Positions 38,721 through 47,911 of a stretch of DNA of 64,000 bases are shown here, piece after piece. Location: positions 1-64,000 of the forward strand of contig WOYW01000016.1 of NCBI GenBank assembly GCA_011620605.1, read 5' to 3'. A program made the translations under genes and the position numbers. The DNA comes from Bacteroidales bacterium (GTDB taxonomy: Bacteria > Bacteroidota > Bacteroidia > Bacteroidales > UBA932). The stretch's first letter is position 1, and the number at the start of each line of letters is the position of its first letter. The notes under the pieces are model-generated. The model was given only the letters and a program-made list of their open reading frames with translations, ran no database searches and was not told the DNA's origin.

Positions 38721-40568
38721 ATGAAACTGATTCGATCGATAATATTATGTGCCGCTGTCTTGACGAGTATATCCCTTTCTTCTTGCAGCGAATGGCTTGA
38801 TGTCAACACAGACCCGGAGAATCCCTCTTCTGCGAGTGCCACTTTTTCCAACCGTTTGGCACATATTGAGTTCTACACTAATAGTGCCACTCAATTTGCC
38901 GCCTGGCGCAGCAGCCTTTCCATGGGAGACTGGACAAGGTACTACAATGGCAGTACTTACTGGCATATGTCTTATTGGAATCCGCAAACCGGTGCCACCA
39001 CCACCCCCTATCAATGGTGGTTTGTAGGTGCCGCTTGTAACATTGATGATATGTACAACAAGGCTTTGGAAGCCGAAGCCTGGCATTATGCCGGAGTTGC
39101 CAAAGTCATTCGTGCCTATGGCTTTATGCTCATGACCGACATTTACGGGGAAATGCCCTACACAGATGCTGTAGGTGAAAACGCCACTCCTTTCTACGAT
39201 AACGGCAAAACCATTTACCTGGGTTGCCTGAATGAATTGGACGAAGGGATTGAGTTGCTTCAAAAATCACAGGCTCCTTCGGTTGCCGCTTTGGCGGAAG
39301 GTGATTTTTGGAACAACGGTGACGTGAACAAATGGGTTAAATTTGCCTATCTGTTGAAAGCCCGTTACTGCAATAAGCTTAGTAAGAAAGCACCCGGCAG
39401 TTACTTAGAAGGTAAATACGACGTTGATGCCATTTTGGAAGCACTTTCCAAAGGCCCATTGAGCAACAACGACAACACGGTTATCTACCATACCGACGAC
39501 AATGGCACCACTCACGATGTTTTGGGTTGGAACGAACCCGTAGACTATTCACCTCTATATTCAGTATGCGGGATGAATGCAGGTTATATGGTTACAGAAA
39601 TGCTATATAACAACCTTACCAATTTTGCAGGCAACGGTGTAGAAGACCCCCGTGCAGACAAGATCATTCCCTGGGCCTGGTCAGAAAAAACCGCTTCCAC
39701 TCCCCCGGAAATCAAGTGGAATGGTAACTGGAGACGTTCTCTGGGCGTAGATATGACATCTTCCAGTGCTCTCAACCTTGTAGGTGGCCCGTTAAGAGCC
39801 GGATTCAAAAATGGTGACTGGTATATAAACAGCGACTCTCCCGAACGTTTGGGTGACACCATTTATGTAGAATGTACAAGTTCTTCCAAAGGCTATGCAG
39901 CCAATGTGGACCTTCTTTACAGAAGGGTTCCCGGTGATGATCAATCCAGGGAATCGGGTTCTTTCTACACCCGTGTTTCCTCACCCACGTATCTGGGCAC
40001 TTATCCAGAGGCATGTTTTATCAAAGCGGAAGTGCTGTTCAACCAGGGTAATAAATCAGAAGCCTTCAATGCTTACAAAGAGGGTATAAAGGCCAGCATG
40101 GATTTAATGAACGTGAAACTGGAAGCATGGTGTGCAGAGGACAATTCCCTGTCCGACTGCCCTTCTTTCACTCCTATGGGACAGGCTGACATAAACAATT
40201 TCCTGAATAACGGGATTGGCACGTCAGCAGATCTTACCCTTGGTAAGATTTTGACGCAAAAACGCATTGCGCTCCATTTCTCGATAGAAATCTGGAATGA
40301 TATGCGCCGTTATGATTTTGATCCCGATCTGTTCCTGAACTGGAATATCCCTGCTTACCACGAAATGAGTGCAGCTGCCCAAAAGGGTATACCCACGGGA
40401 AAACAATTCCGACGTTGGCGTCAATGCTCACACGAGCTGAACTACAACTCCGCCAATCTGCATGCTATTGGTGCAGAAGTTCCCGGAGCCAACACTTCTC
40501 TGGAGCAATGGAACAGTGCTGACGATGTATGGACCATCAATGTATGGTGGGATTCCACTCAAGAATAA
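38721..40568 (+). CDS. SusD-like lipoprotein (SusD/RagB superfamily)
   Basis: A 615-residue outer-membrane lipoprotein, lipobox SLSSC followed by SEWLDVNTDPENP. This N-terminus and the later KWVKFAYLLKARYCNKLS helix are typical of the SusD-like branch often annotated 'starch-binding associating with outer membrane'. The C-terminal region has TLGKILTQKRIALHFSIEIWNDMRRYDF, with the conserved W-x-D-x-R-R/Y pattern. Paired with the preceding susC; ligand unknown, glycan or peptide both possible. Confidence 0.92.
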   Translation: MKLIRSIILCAAVLTSISLSSCSEWLDVNTDPENPSSASATFSNRLAHIEFYTNSATQFAAWRSSLSMGDWTRYYNGSTYWHMSYWNPQTGATTTPYQWWFVGAACNIDDMYNKALEAEAWHYAGVAKVIRAYGFMLMTDIYGEMPYTDAVGENATPFYDNGKTIYLGCLNELDEGIELLQKSQAPSVAALAEGDFWNNGDVNKWVKFAYLLKARYCNKLSKKAPGSYLEGKYDVDAILEALSKGPLSNNDNTVIYHTDDNGTTHDVLGWNEPVDYSPLYSVCGMNAGYMVTEMLYNNLTNFAGNGVEDPRADKIIPWAWSEKTASTPPEIKWNGNWRRSLGVDMTSSSALNLVGGPLRAGFKNGDWYINSDSPERLGDTIYVECTSSSKGYAANVDLLYRRVPGDDQSRESGSFYTRVSSPTYLGTYPEACFIKAEVLFNQGNKSEAFNAYKEGIKASMDLMNVKLEAWCAEDNSLSDCPSFTPMGQADINNFLNNGIGTSADLTLGKILTQKRIALHFSIEIWNDMRRYDFDPDLFLNWNIPAYHEMSAAAQKGIPTGKQFRRWRQCSHELNYNSANLHAIGAEVPGANTSLEQWNSADDVWTINVWWDSTQE

Positions 40569-40589
40569 GTGGAGCAATTCTGCTTAAGT

Positions 40590-40627
40590 AAAAAGAGAGG
40601 GTGGCTGCATCAGTCACCCTCTCTTTT
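40590..40627. terminator. bidirectional terminator susD / serine hydrolase
   Basis: AAAAAGAGAGGGTG pairs with CACCCTCTCTTTTTT, and the apex pairs CTG with CAG around CAT. A- and T-tracts on both sides suit both the plus-strand susD and the minus-strand hydrolase operon. Confidence 0.85.
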
Positions 40628-40649
40628 TTATTTTATATAAATCGAACGA

Positions 40650-41855
40650 TCATTCCACAATCGCCCCCGCAACAATATTTGCCACCCGGGTGCGCATGCT
40701 TATGGCTGCTCCGTCGTCGTAGGGATGAACCCGGTTGGCCAGCAATATAACAGCTGTATCAGACTCGGGGTCAATAACCATGCTCGTTCCGGTATACCCG
40801 GTGTGACCGTAAACGGTGTGAGGATTGAAAAGATTTCCGTTCCAGGAACCTGCACGTCCCCAGCCCAGTGTACGTCCAAAGGCAGCCACTTCTTCAGGTA
40901 CCCGTGCCATGGCTTTTACGGTTAGGGGCCCCAGGATCCGTTTTCCGTTCACTTCCCCTCCGTTGAGCAGGGCCACAGCGATAAGGGCCAGGTCCGTGGC
41001 ATTGGAAAAGACACCGGCGTTTCCTGAATTTCCTCCGTTCATCAACCGTGCCAGCGGATCGTGCACTTTCCCGACCAACGGGAGCCCGTCCTCTTGCAGT
41101 TCCGTAGGAGCACATAAGGCCAGCGTTTCTCCCTGAGGCATGTATGTGGTATGGTGTAAGCCGAGTTGATCAAAGACGTTCTTCTGTGCGTATTCGGCTA
41201 GTGTCACTCCGGTGATTTTCTCCAGCACGTTCTGCAAGGTGATGAAATTCAAGCAACTGTACTGATATCCGGTTTTCGGTTTGAAATCCCGTGAACATTG
41301 GCAGATATATTCCATAAGACCTTGCGGATTGGGAGATCCGTAACGCTCAATTAACTCCTGTGTAGGTCCGTAGGGAGGCAGACCAGATGTATGGGTCATC
41401 AAATCTTCTATGGTAATATGTACGTTCTTGCCCGTTTCGGGGTCCGTCCAGGGCTGAAAGCCCGGCAGGTACTGATCTACCCGGTCCATCAGGCGGAGTT
41501 GGCCCCTTTCCACCAGTTGCATAATGCTCAAGGTCGTTCCCACGCATTTGCTGACAGAAGCCAGGTCAAAAACCGTTTCCAGGGTCATGGGAAGTGTATC
41601 GGGAATCAATTGCCGGTTTCCGTATGCTTTCAGATAGGCTATCCGGTCATGGCGAACAACGGCCAATACGGCACCGGGAATGTCCTCGGCCTGTATTGCC
41701 TCCCCGATCACTCCATCAACTAATGTAAGACGTTCAGGGTTCAGTCCAACTGATTCCGGGGAAACCAGTGGAATGGCTGAATGGGTTGCCGGCTGGGTGC
41801 AGGCAGCTACGGCCCACACCCCCAGCATCAGGAAAAAAATTCTTAATTTCATCAT
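40650..41855 (-). CDS. class C beta-lactamase-related serine hydrolase, lipoprotein
   Basis: A 401-residue exported protein of the AmpC/esterase/D-aminopeptidase fold. ATG 41855 begins the lipoprotein signal ending VWAVAAC. The active-site SxxK is SVSK (in FDLASVSKCVG, about residue 105-115 with the Ser nucleophile), the second motif is YQYSCLNF, and the third is HTGYTGT in place of KTG. Such proteins more often act on cell-wall peptides or esters than on beta-lactams. It starts 4 nt after the M3 peptidase stop, in one operon with it. Confidence 0.85.
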   Translation of the reverse strand: MMKLRIFFLMLGVWAVAACTQPATHSAIPLVSPESVGLNPERLTLVDGVIGEAIQAEDIPGAVLAVVRHDRIAYLKAYGNRQLIPDTLPMTLETVFDLASVSKCVGTTLSIMQLVERGQLRLMDRVDQYLPGFQPWTDPETGKNVHITIEDLMTHTSGLPPYGPTQELIERYGSPNPQGLMEYICQCSRDFKPKTGYQYSCLNFITLQNVLEKITGVTLAEYAQKNVFDQLGLHHTTYMPQGETLALCAPTELQEDGLPLVGKVHDPLARLMNGGNSGNAGVFSNATDLALIAVALLNGGEVNGKRILGPLTVKAMARVPEEVAAFGRTLGWGRAGSWNGNLFNPHTVYGHTGYTGTSMVIDPESDTAVILLANRVHPYDDGAAISMRTRVANIVAGAIVE

Positions 41856-41859
41856 CGTA

Positions 41860-43959
41860 CTATAATAAACCACGGTTACGGAGTAAGGGAATTTCGTTGG
41901 GTTCTTCACCACGGAAACGGATATACTGTTTCATGGGTTCATCCCAGCCTCCTTCGGTAAGAATGTATTTCCGGAATTTTCCGGCGGTTTCCTGGTCAAA
42001 AATATCGCCGGTTTCCTTAAAGGCGTCAAAAGCATCGGCATCCAGGATCTCAGCCCACAGGTATACATAATAACCTACGGCATATCCGCCGTTGAAAATG
42101 TGTGAAAAATACGTGGAACGGTAACGGGGAAGGATCTCGTCAATAAGTCCGTATTTATTCAGGGTGTTCTTTTCAAACTCATTCACATCATATTCCTGCT
42201 CTTTATCGGCTGAGTGCCATTCCATATCAAGCAATGCGGCAGCTATGAATTCCACGGTCATAAAGCCCTGGTTGAAATGGCTGCTGTTTACCAGCCGTTC
42301 AATAAGTTCTTCAGGCATGGGTTCTCCTGTCTGGTAATGCAGGGCGTATTCTTTCAACACTTCCGGTTGAATGGCCCAATGTTCGTTGATCTGTGAAGGC
42401 AATTCCACCATATCCCGGGGCAATGCACCGCATATACGGTCGTAATCGCCTCGGCTAAAGAATCCGTCCAAAGCGTGGCCGAATTCGTGGAACAGTGTCT
42501 CGGCTTCATCCCAGCTTAAAAGAACCGGCTCTCCGTCTACCGAAGCGGGGAAATTGGTGGTCATCGTAACCAGGGGAAATTGTTCCGTTCCATCGGCATT
42601 TTTTCTGTAACTGCGTAACCCGGAACACCAGGCTCCGGCATTTTTCCCGGCTCTTGTGGGATAGTCCAGGTACAATACAGCCAGATGGCTTCCATCCCTG
42701 TCCTTTACTTCAAAAGTTTCTACGGAAGGATTGTACAGGGGAATATCGGTACGTTTTTCAAAGGTTAGCCCGTAAAGGTTGTTGGCTACGTAAAACAACC
42801 CGTCCCTGACGTTTTCCAATTTCAGGTAAGGTCTGATCTCGCTTTCGTCCAGGTCGTATTTTTCTTTACGCAGTTTCTCGGCATAATACCACCAGTCCCA
42901 ACTTTCCAGCTTGAATCCGGCCCCTTTGCGATCGGCAATTTTCTGCATGGCCGCCAGTTCTTCTTTCGCAACCCGCGAGGCCGGTTCCCAGACTCTTTCC
43001 AGAAAAGAAAATACAGTTTCCGGAGTTTTGGCCATGTTGTTGACCAGTACAAAATCGGCGTATGTGTCAAATCCCAGGAGCTGAGCCCTGCGTACCCTCA
43101 GGTTGACGATCTTGCTGATGATCTCTTTATTGTCGTTTGCATTGTTGTTGTCGCCACGCATGTAATACCCTTTGTACAGCTTTTCCCTGAGGTCACGGTT
43201 GTGAACGTATTGCAGGAAAGGTATCCACGATGGTTTGTTGGGGGTGAAAACGTATTTTCCTTCCATCCCCAGCGACTCGGCCAGGCTGGCGGCTGCACGA
43301 ATGTTGCTTTCGGGAAGACCGGTAAGATCTCCCACATTGTCTACGACCATTTTAAAGTTGTTGGTCTCGGCAAGAAGGTTTTGACCAAATTGAAGGCTCA
43401 GGTTGGAAAGCTGAGTATTGATGTCCTTCAGTGTTTCTTTGTCCTCATCTGACAGTGCTGCACCACCCCTGACAAAATCATCGTAATATTTTTCCAGTGT
43501 CCTCATTTGCTGGGCATCCAGATTCAGAGAGTCGCGTTTTTGGTAAAGGCATTCAATTCTTTCAAAAAGAACGGGATTTAGCTGGATCTCGTTACGGTGG
43601 CGGGTCAGTTCGGGAGTGATCTCACGGGCAAGTGCCTGCAATTCATCATTGGTGTCCGAACGGTTCAGAGTAAAGAAAGCAGCCGTAACACGGGAGAGAA
43701 GGTCTCCTGCCCTATCATAGGCGGCTACGGTGTTTTCGAATGTAGGTTCTTCCTGATTGTTAACAATGGTGTCAATTTCCATGCGGTGTTGTTTCATGGC
43801 TTCCCGGATGGCGGGCATAAAATGCTCTGTTTTTATCTTATCAAACGGGGGTGTCTGGAAAGGAGTGTTATACTCCTGTAATAAAGGATTGTTTTTCATT
43901 GGATTGGATGAACAGGCCACTAAGAAGCCCAATAAAAGGATTAGAAGTGTTTTTTTCAT
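41860..43959 (-). CDS. M3-family peptidyl-dipeptidase (Dcp-like), lipoprotein
   Basis: A 699-residue zinc peptidase cutting dipeptides from the C-termini of oligopeptides. The lipoprotein signal FLVACSS indicates an envelope location, unlike cytosolic E. coli Dcp. The metal site is TLFHEFGHALDGFFS, with the HExxH at about 488-492 and a downstream Glu in the following helix. The N-terminal helical half and C-terminal GGYAVGYYVYLWAEILDADAF are typical of the family. It is between the glycosyltransferase and the serine hydrolase with 3-4 nt gaps. Confidence 0.93.
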   Translation of the reverse strand: MKKTLLILLLGFLVACSSNPMKNNPLLQEYNTPFQTPPFDKIKTEHFMPAIREAMKQHRMEIDTIVNNQEEPTFENTVAAYDRAGDLLSRVTAAFFTLNRSDTNDELQALAREITPELTRHRNEIQLNPVLFERIECLYQKRDSLNLDAQQMRTLEKYYDDFVRGGAALSDEDKETLKDINTQLSNLSLQFGQNLLAETNNFKMVVDNVGDLTGLPESNIRAAASLAESLGMEGKYVFTPNKPSWIPFLQYVHNRDLREKLYKGYYMRGDNNNANDNKEIISKIVNLRVRRAQLLGFDTYADFVLVNNMAKTPETVFSFLERVWEPASRVAKEELAAMQKIADRKGAGFKLESWDWWYYAEKLRKEKYDLDESEIRPYLKLENVRDGLFYVANNLYGLTFEKRTDIPLYNPSVETFEVKDRDGSHLAVLYLDYPTRAGKNAGAWCSGLRSYRKNADGTEQFPLVTMTTNFPASVDGEPVLLSWDEAETLFHEFGHALDGFFSRGDYDRICGALPRDMVELPSQINEHWAIQPEVLKEYALHYQTGEPMPEELIERLVNSSHFNQGFMTVEFIAAALLDMEWHSADKEQEYDVNEFEKNTLNKYGLIDEILPRYRSTYFSHIFNGGYAVGYYVYLWAEILDADAFDAFKETGDIFDQETAGKFRKYILTEGGWDEPMKQYIRFRGEEPNEIPLLRNRGLL

Positions 43960-43962
43960 GAT

Positions 43963-45096
43963 TTATATGGGTTTTGATTTTACTTTATTTACAAAATCGG
44001 TTATTTCGGCAGCAAAATGTTCCCAGGTAAGGATTTCCTTTTCTTTCCGGATGTTTTCCTTAAAAGGATTTCTGTCCATACTGAAAAATTTTCTTATTGC
44101 AAGTCCCACCGAGCGGGCATCAGTTCCGGCAGCCACCAGGCCGGTTCCCGGACCTTCTACGGCTTCTGCCAGGCCTCCGGCTGGAGTCACGATCAAAGGC
44201 ACCTCATAGTGATACGCCATGGCAGAGATCCCGCTTTGCGTGGCTGTATGGTATGGCAGGACGCAGACATCAGCAGCAGAGAAGAAAGCGGGGACCTCCG
44301 AATCAGCAATATACCTATTAAATACCTTTACGGAGGAAGGATCTGGCAAGGCACGGATCTGTTTGTCGTATTTTTCAAAACTCCCGTAACTTTCCCCGGC
44401 GATAACCAATTGATACGTATCTCCCAGATCCGCGAACGCCTCCAGTAACAGGTCCAGGCCTTTGTAATCCCTGATAAAGCCGAAAAACAATAACGTTTTG
44501 CGATCATCATGCAGGCCTAGTTGTTTTTTTGCCTCTGCCGTAGGCATGGGGGCTCCAAAATGATCGTACAGGGGATGCGCTTTCATGATATAAGGGATCT
44601 TCGGATCCAGTGACAGGATATCGTCCCGGACTGTACGGCTCATGGCAATACACCCGTGGTTTTGCTTTAAAAACCAACGGGACAGGGCTTTGTCCAGGAA
44701 GGTTTTCTCATGAGGGACCAGGTTATCTACAATAGATACTACGGTGCATCCTTTATACTTTAATTGACGGGCAACCCAACCCAGTGACGGGGCAAAGAAA
44801 GGCATCCAGTAGCGCATTAAAAGCAGGTCAGGGTTGTATTTCAGGATTTGCCTTGCGGTACGGCCGTAGGAAAATGGATTTACGGAATCCAGTAAAGGAG
44901 TGCTCTCTATGAATATGGCCTGGTCGTCCTTGGGAATGCATTGGGTTTTTCCGGGAAAAAAGACCTTGGGATATTGCCTTTTGAAATTAAACGCTTTTAC
45001 CTGGTGGACTTTTTCCAGTTCCCGGTAAAGATTGGCATTGAACTGGGCAATCCCCCCGCGATAAGGATAAAAAACAGATAAATAAGCGATTCTCAT
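43963..45096 (-). CDS. GT4-like glycosyltransferase
   Basis: A 377-residue cytoplasmic GT-B glycosyltransferase. The N-terminal Rossmann domain starts MRIAYLSVFYPYRGGIAQF; the C-terminal domain has LLFFGFIRDYKGLDLLLEAF and the donor-site stretch SGISAMAYHYEVPLIVTPAGGLAE with the family Glu. ATG 45096 is chosen because the first strand begins there. It heads a three-gene operon with the M3 peptidase and the serine hydrolase. Acceptor unknown. Confidence 0.88.
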   Translation of the reverse strand: MRIAYLSVFYPYRGGIAQFNANLYRELEKVHQVKAFNFKRQYPKVFFPGKTQCIPKDDQAIFIESTPLLDSVNPFSYGRTARQILKYNPDLLLMRYWMPFFAPSLGWVARQLKYKGCTVVSIVDNLVPHEKTFLDKALSRWFLKQNHGCIAMSRTVRDDILSLDPKIPYIMKAHPLYDHFGAPMPTAEAKKQLGLHDDRKTLLFFGFIRDYKGLDLLLEAFADLGDTYQLVIAGESYGSFEKYDKQIRALPDPSSVKVFNRYIADSEVPAFFSAADVCVLPYHTATQSGISAMAYHYEVPLIVTPAGGLAEAVEGPGTGLVAAGTDARSVGLAIRKFFSMDRNPFKENIRKEKEILTWEHFAAEITDFVNKVKSKPI

Positions 45097-45102
45097 ATCA
45101 TA

Positions 45103-45110
45103 CAAAGTTA
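45103..45110 (-). promoter_or_regulatory. putative -7 box of the glycosyltransferase operon
   Basis: TAACTTTG on the minus strand ends 6 nt before the chosen ATG. No -33 TTTG is present at the usual distance. It supports a new transcription start downstream of the rpsC terminator. Confidence 0.45.
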
Positions 45111-45168
45111 GTATAATAATTAATTACAATGCACACCTGACCCACAGTGTAAAATAAAGTTCAATAAC

Positions 45169-45244
45169 AAAAAAAGCACCCCGGGGGGGTGCTTTTTGTT
45201 ACTGTGCTGAATGTCAGCACTATGCATCAAGTGTGCGTCGCACT
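45169..45244 (-). terminator. rpsC 3' element and intrinsic terminator
   Basis: On the minus strand, directly after the rpsC TAG, comes GTGCGACGCACACTT, then hairpin GTGCTGA-CAT-TCAGCAC (45204-45220), then the terminator AAAAAGCACCCC-CCC-GGGGTGCTTTTT (45171-45197). The order and much of the sequence equal the element after pnp: 15 of 16 bases match between 45229-45244 and 15601-15616. The distal arm of the outer repeat is degenerate here. Confidence 0.85.
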
Positions 45245-46061
45245 ATTGGCGGGGTCCTCTGTCCCTTCTTCCTCCGTCACTGCGATCTCCGCCTCGATTA
45301 TCCCTGCGATCTCCGCCTCTGTTATCTCTGCGGTCCCCGCTACGACGGTCTCTGCCACCACGTCCTCCGCGTCTGTCAGAAGGCATATTGCCAGTTCCGG
45401 CAGCTGAAGCAGCTGTACCTATATTGGGGGAAAGATCACGTTTCCCGTATACTTCACCGTTACATATCCATACTTTGATACCCAGCACGCCTACTTTTGT
45501 ATGTGCTTCAGCGAGTGCATAATCGATATCGGCACGGAAAGTATGTAAAGGAGTACGGCCTTCTTTAAATAATTCGCGACGTGCCATTTCGGCTCCGCCC
45601 AGACGACCTCCTATCAAAACCTTGATCCCTTCGGCTCCCATACGTATGGTGGAAGCCATAGCCATTTTGATGGCGCGGCGGTATGAAACGCGACCTTCAA
45701 TCTGACGGGCTATGTTGTTGGCGACAATAGTAGCATCCAGCTCGGGACGTTTTACTTCAAAGATGTTGATTTGTACTTCTTTATTGGAAATTTTCTTAAG
45801 CTCCTCTTTCAGTTTCTCCACCTCCTGACCGCCTTTACCGATTATAATGCCGGGACGGGCTGTATGGATGGTTACAGTAATGAGCTTCAGAGTCCGTTCT
45901 ATCACTACGCGGGATAAACTGGCCTTTGCCAGGCGGGTAGTAAGATATTGCCTGATCTTGGCATCTTCGGCCAATCTTTCTGCATAATTTCCGCACCAGC
46001 TTGAATCCCAACCACGGATGATACCTACACGGTTACTGATAGGATTAGTTTTTTGTCCCAT
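45243..46061 (-). CDS. rpsC: 30S ribosomal protein S3 with Arg/Gly-rich tail
   Basis: A 272-residue S3. [18 protein letters not shown] starts the protein, the KH domain carries [16 protein letters not shown], and the C-terminal domain ends [15 protein letters not shown] at about 210. Residues 215-272 are an added low-complexity tail with two DRRDNRGG repeats and [10 protein letters not shown]. It is the last gene of this ribosomal cluster; rplP, rpmC and rpsQ, which normally follow, are absent. Confidence 0.96.
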   Translation of the reverse strand: MGQKTNPISNRVGIIRGWDSSWCGNYAERLAEDAKIRQYLTTRLAKASLSRVVIERTLKLITVTIHTARPGIIIGKGGQEVEKLKEELKKISNKEVQINIFEVKRPELDATIVANNIARQIEGRVSYRRAIKMAMASTIRMGAEGIKVLIGGRLGGAEMARRELFKEGRTPLHTFRADIDYALAEAHTKVGVLGIKVWICNGEVYGKRDLSPNIGTAASAAGTGNMPSDRRGGRGGRDRRSGDRRDNRGGDRRDNRGGDRSDGGRRDRGPRQ

Positions 46062-46062
46062 A

Positions 46063-46482
46063 TTATGCTTCTTTTACTGTTTGTTGTTTTTTGTCCAATA
46101 CTATAGTCACGTGGTTTGAGCGCTTGCGGATCCTTGCGGCACGTCCCTGAGGAGCAGTCCGGATCCTTTTCAGAATTCTTCCACCGTCCACAGTAATGCT
46201 CTTTACAATTACGTTTCCGCTTTCCAACTCTTTCCTTTGTTCTTCATTCTTGGCTTCCCAATTGGCAATGGCCGATTTAAGAAGTTTCTCAAGACGTATG
46301 GAAGGTTCGTTTTTTGTATATTTTAAAATATCCAAAGCACGGTTTACTTCAACGCCCCGGATCAGATCAGCGACAAGACGCATCTTCCGTGGGGATGTAG
46401 GAACATTGTTCAGCCTGGCATAAGCTGTTTGTTTCCTTATTTCTTTCTGGCGTTCGGCCATTTTTCTTTTTCGAGCTCCCAT
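46063..46482 (-). CDS. rplV: 50S ribosomal protein L22
   Basis: A 139-residue L22 lining the exit tunnel. Diagnostic: [18 protein letters not shown], the IANWEAKN helix end and the C-terminal hairpin [19 protein letters not shown]. The basic N-terminal [12 protein letters not shown] is usual in Bacteroidota. It ends 1 nt before rpsC. Confidence 0.96.
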   Translation of the reverse strand: MGARKRKMAERQKEIRKQTAYARLNNVPTSPRKMRLVADLIRGVEVNRALDILKYTKNEPSIRLEKLLKSAIANWEAKNEEQRKELESGNVIVKSITVDGGRILKRIRTAPQGRAARIRKRSNHVTIVLDKKQQTVKEA

Positions 46483-46502
46483 TAGTGTTCTCTTTTTAAC
46501 TG

Positions 46503-46769
46503 TTAACGATTGCCCGAGTGACCCTTAAATGTACGGGTGGGCGCAAATTCACCAAATTTATGACCGACCATATTTTCGGTTACATATACCGGAATGAATT
46601 TGTTTCCGTTATGCACGGCAACCGTATGGCCTACAAAGTCGGGAGAAATCATACTGGCCCTTGACCAGGTTTTCAGGACTTCTTTCTTTATTTTACCTTC
46701 ATTCATGGCAAGCACTCTCTTTTCTAGACTTGCTTCAATGAAAGGACCTTTTTTTAATGAACGACTCAT
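46503..46769 (-). CDS. rpsS: 30S ribosomal protein S19
   Basis: An 88-residue S19 of standard length: [19 protein letters not shown] start, [22 protein letters not shown] core, and the end [18 protein letters not shown]. It lies between rplB and rplV as in most S10 operons. Confidence 0.97.
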   Translation of the reverse strand: MSRSLKKGPFIEASLEKRVLAMNEGKIKKEVLKTWSRASMISPDFVGHTVAVHNGNKFIPVYVTENMVGHKFGEFAPTRTFKGHSGNR

Positions 46770-46787
46770 ATTGCAAATTTTATCCGG

Positions 46788-47615
46788 TTATTTTTTCCTT
46801 CTGTCTTCTATAATGAATTTCCTGGAATTCTTTTTGGGATTACGTGTCTTGTATCCTTTGGCAGGTACGCCCTTACGTGAACGCGGGTGTCCGCCGGAGG
46901 CACGGCCTTCTCCACCACCCATTGGGTGATCTACAGGGTTCATAGACACACCACGGTTACGGGGACGACGGCCAAGCCATCTTTTTCTTCCGGCCTTACC
47001 GTGTTTTTCAAGACTGTGGTCAGGGTTGGAAACAGTTCCAACCGTAGCCCGGCAGGTAACCAGGACCATTCTTGTTTCACCGGACGGCAGACGAAGGATG
47101 GCATGATTACCTTCCCTTGCGGTCAACTGGGCATAAGCACCGGCACTGCGTGCCATGGCGGCTCCCTGACCTGGGTGTAATTCCACATTATGTACCAATG
47201 TCCCAAGAGGTATCTCGGACAAAGGAAGTGTATTGCCGATTTCCGGAGGAACACCGGGACCGGATTCAATTTTCTGTCCTACCTGCAAACCGTTAGGCGC
47301 TATGATATAGCGTTTCTCACCGTCTGCATAAGCAACCAAAGCAATGCGTGCACTGCGGTTGGGGTCGTATTCAATCGTTTTCACTGTGGCGGAATACTGG
47401 TCTTTGTCCCGTAAAAAGTCAATGATACGGTACTGACGCTTGTGGCCGCCTCCCATATAGCGCATGGTCATTTTGCCCTTGTTGTTCCTTCCGCCCGAGC
47501 TCTTTTTGGGAGCAAGCAACGATTTTTCAGGAACGCTACAGGTAATGTCATCGTATGCGCTTATGAGTTTATGTCTTTGACCGGGTGTTACCGGTTTAAA
47601 TTTACGTACTGCCAT
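46788..47615 (-). CDS. rplB: 50S ribosomal protein L2
   Basis: A 275-residue L2 needed for subunit joining and peptidyl transfer. Seen: the [19 protein letters not shown] block, [16 protein letters not shown], and [17 protein letters not shown] with the conserved His of the peptidyl-transferase region. Length and position are normal. Confidence 0.97.
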   Translation of the reverse strand: MAVRKFKPVTPGQRHKLISAYDDITCSVPEKSLLAPKKSSGGRNNKGKMTMRYMGGGHKRQYRIIDFLRDKDQYSATVKTIEYDPNRSARIALVAYADGEKRYIIAPNGLQVGQKIESGPGVPPEIGNTLPLSEIPLGTLVHNVELHPGQGAAMARSAGAYAQLTAREGNHAILRLPSGETRMVLVTCRATVGTVSNPDHSLEKHGKAGRKRWLGRRPRNRGVSMNPVDHPMGGGEGRASGGHPRSRKGVPAKGYKTRNPKKNSRKFIIEDRRKK

Positions 47616-47618
47616 AGC

Positions 47619-47909
47619 TTAAATATTGCTGTAGAAATCAATTTTGTCTTTACCTCCCAGAGTTATATACGCTTTCTTGAAGTGATTGGAACGTCCGGTA
47701 AGGAGCCCTGCCTTGGTATAACGGTTTTTGCGTTTTCCATGGTAGTTAACTGTATTTACATCTACCACTGTAACTCCGTACATGTTTTCAACCGCTTGCT
47801 TAATTTGCAATTTGTTGGCTCTGCGGTCAACAATAAATCCGTAACGATTCAATTTTTCGCCTTGAATCGTCATTTTTTCGGTAATTAAAGGCTTTATTAA
47901 AATATTCAT
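47619..47909 (-). CDS. rplW: 50S ribosomal protein L23
   Basis: A 96-residue L23, docking site for trigger factor and SRP at the tunnel exit. Typical are KPLITEKMT at the start, YGFIVDRRANKLQIKQAVENMYGV and the KKAYITLGGKDKIDFYSN end. It starts 2 nt after rplD. Confidence 0.96.
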   Translation of the reverse strand: MNILIKPLITEKMTIQGEKLNRYGFIVDRRANKLQIKQAVENMYGVTVVDVNTVNYHGKRKNRYTKAGLLTGRSNHFKKAYITLGGKDKIDFYSNI

Positions 47910-47911
47910 CG

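Noticed and set aside
40650-41855. Serine hydrolase as an antibiotic-resistance beta-lactamase
   Set aside because: The Y-x-N motif is YSC and KTG is HTG, as in esterase and peptidase relatives; there is no ampR-like regulator.
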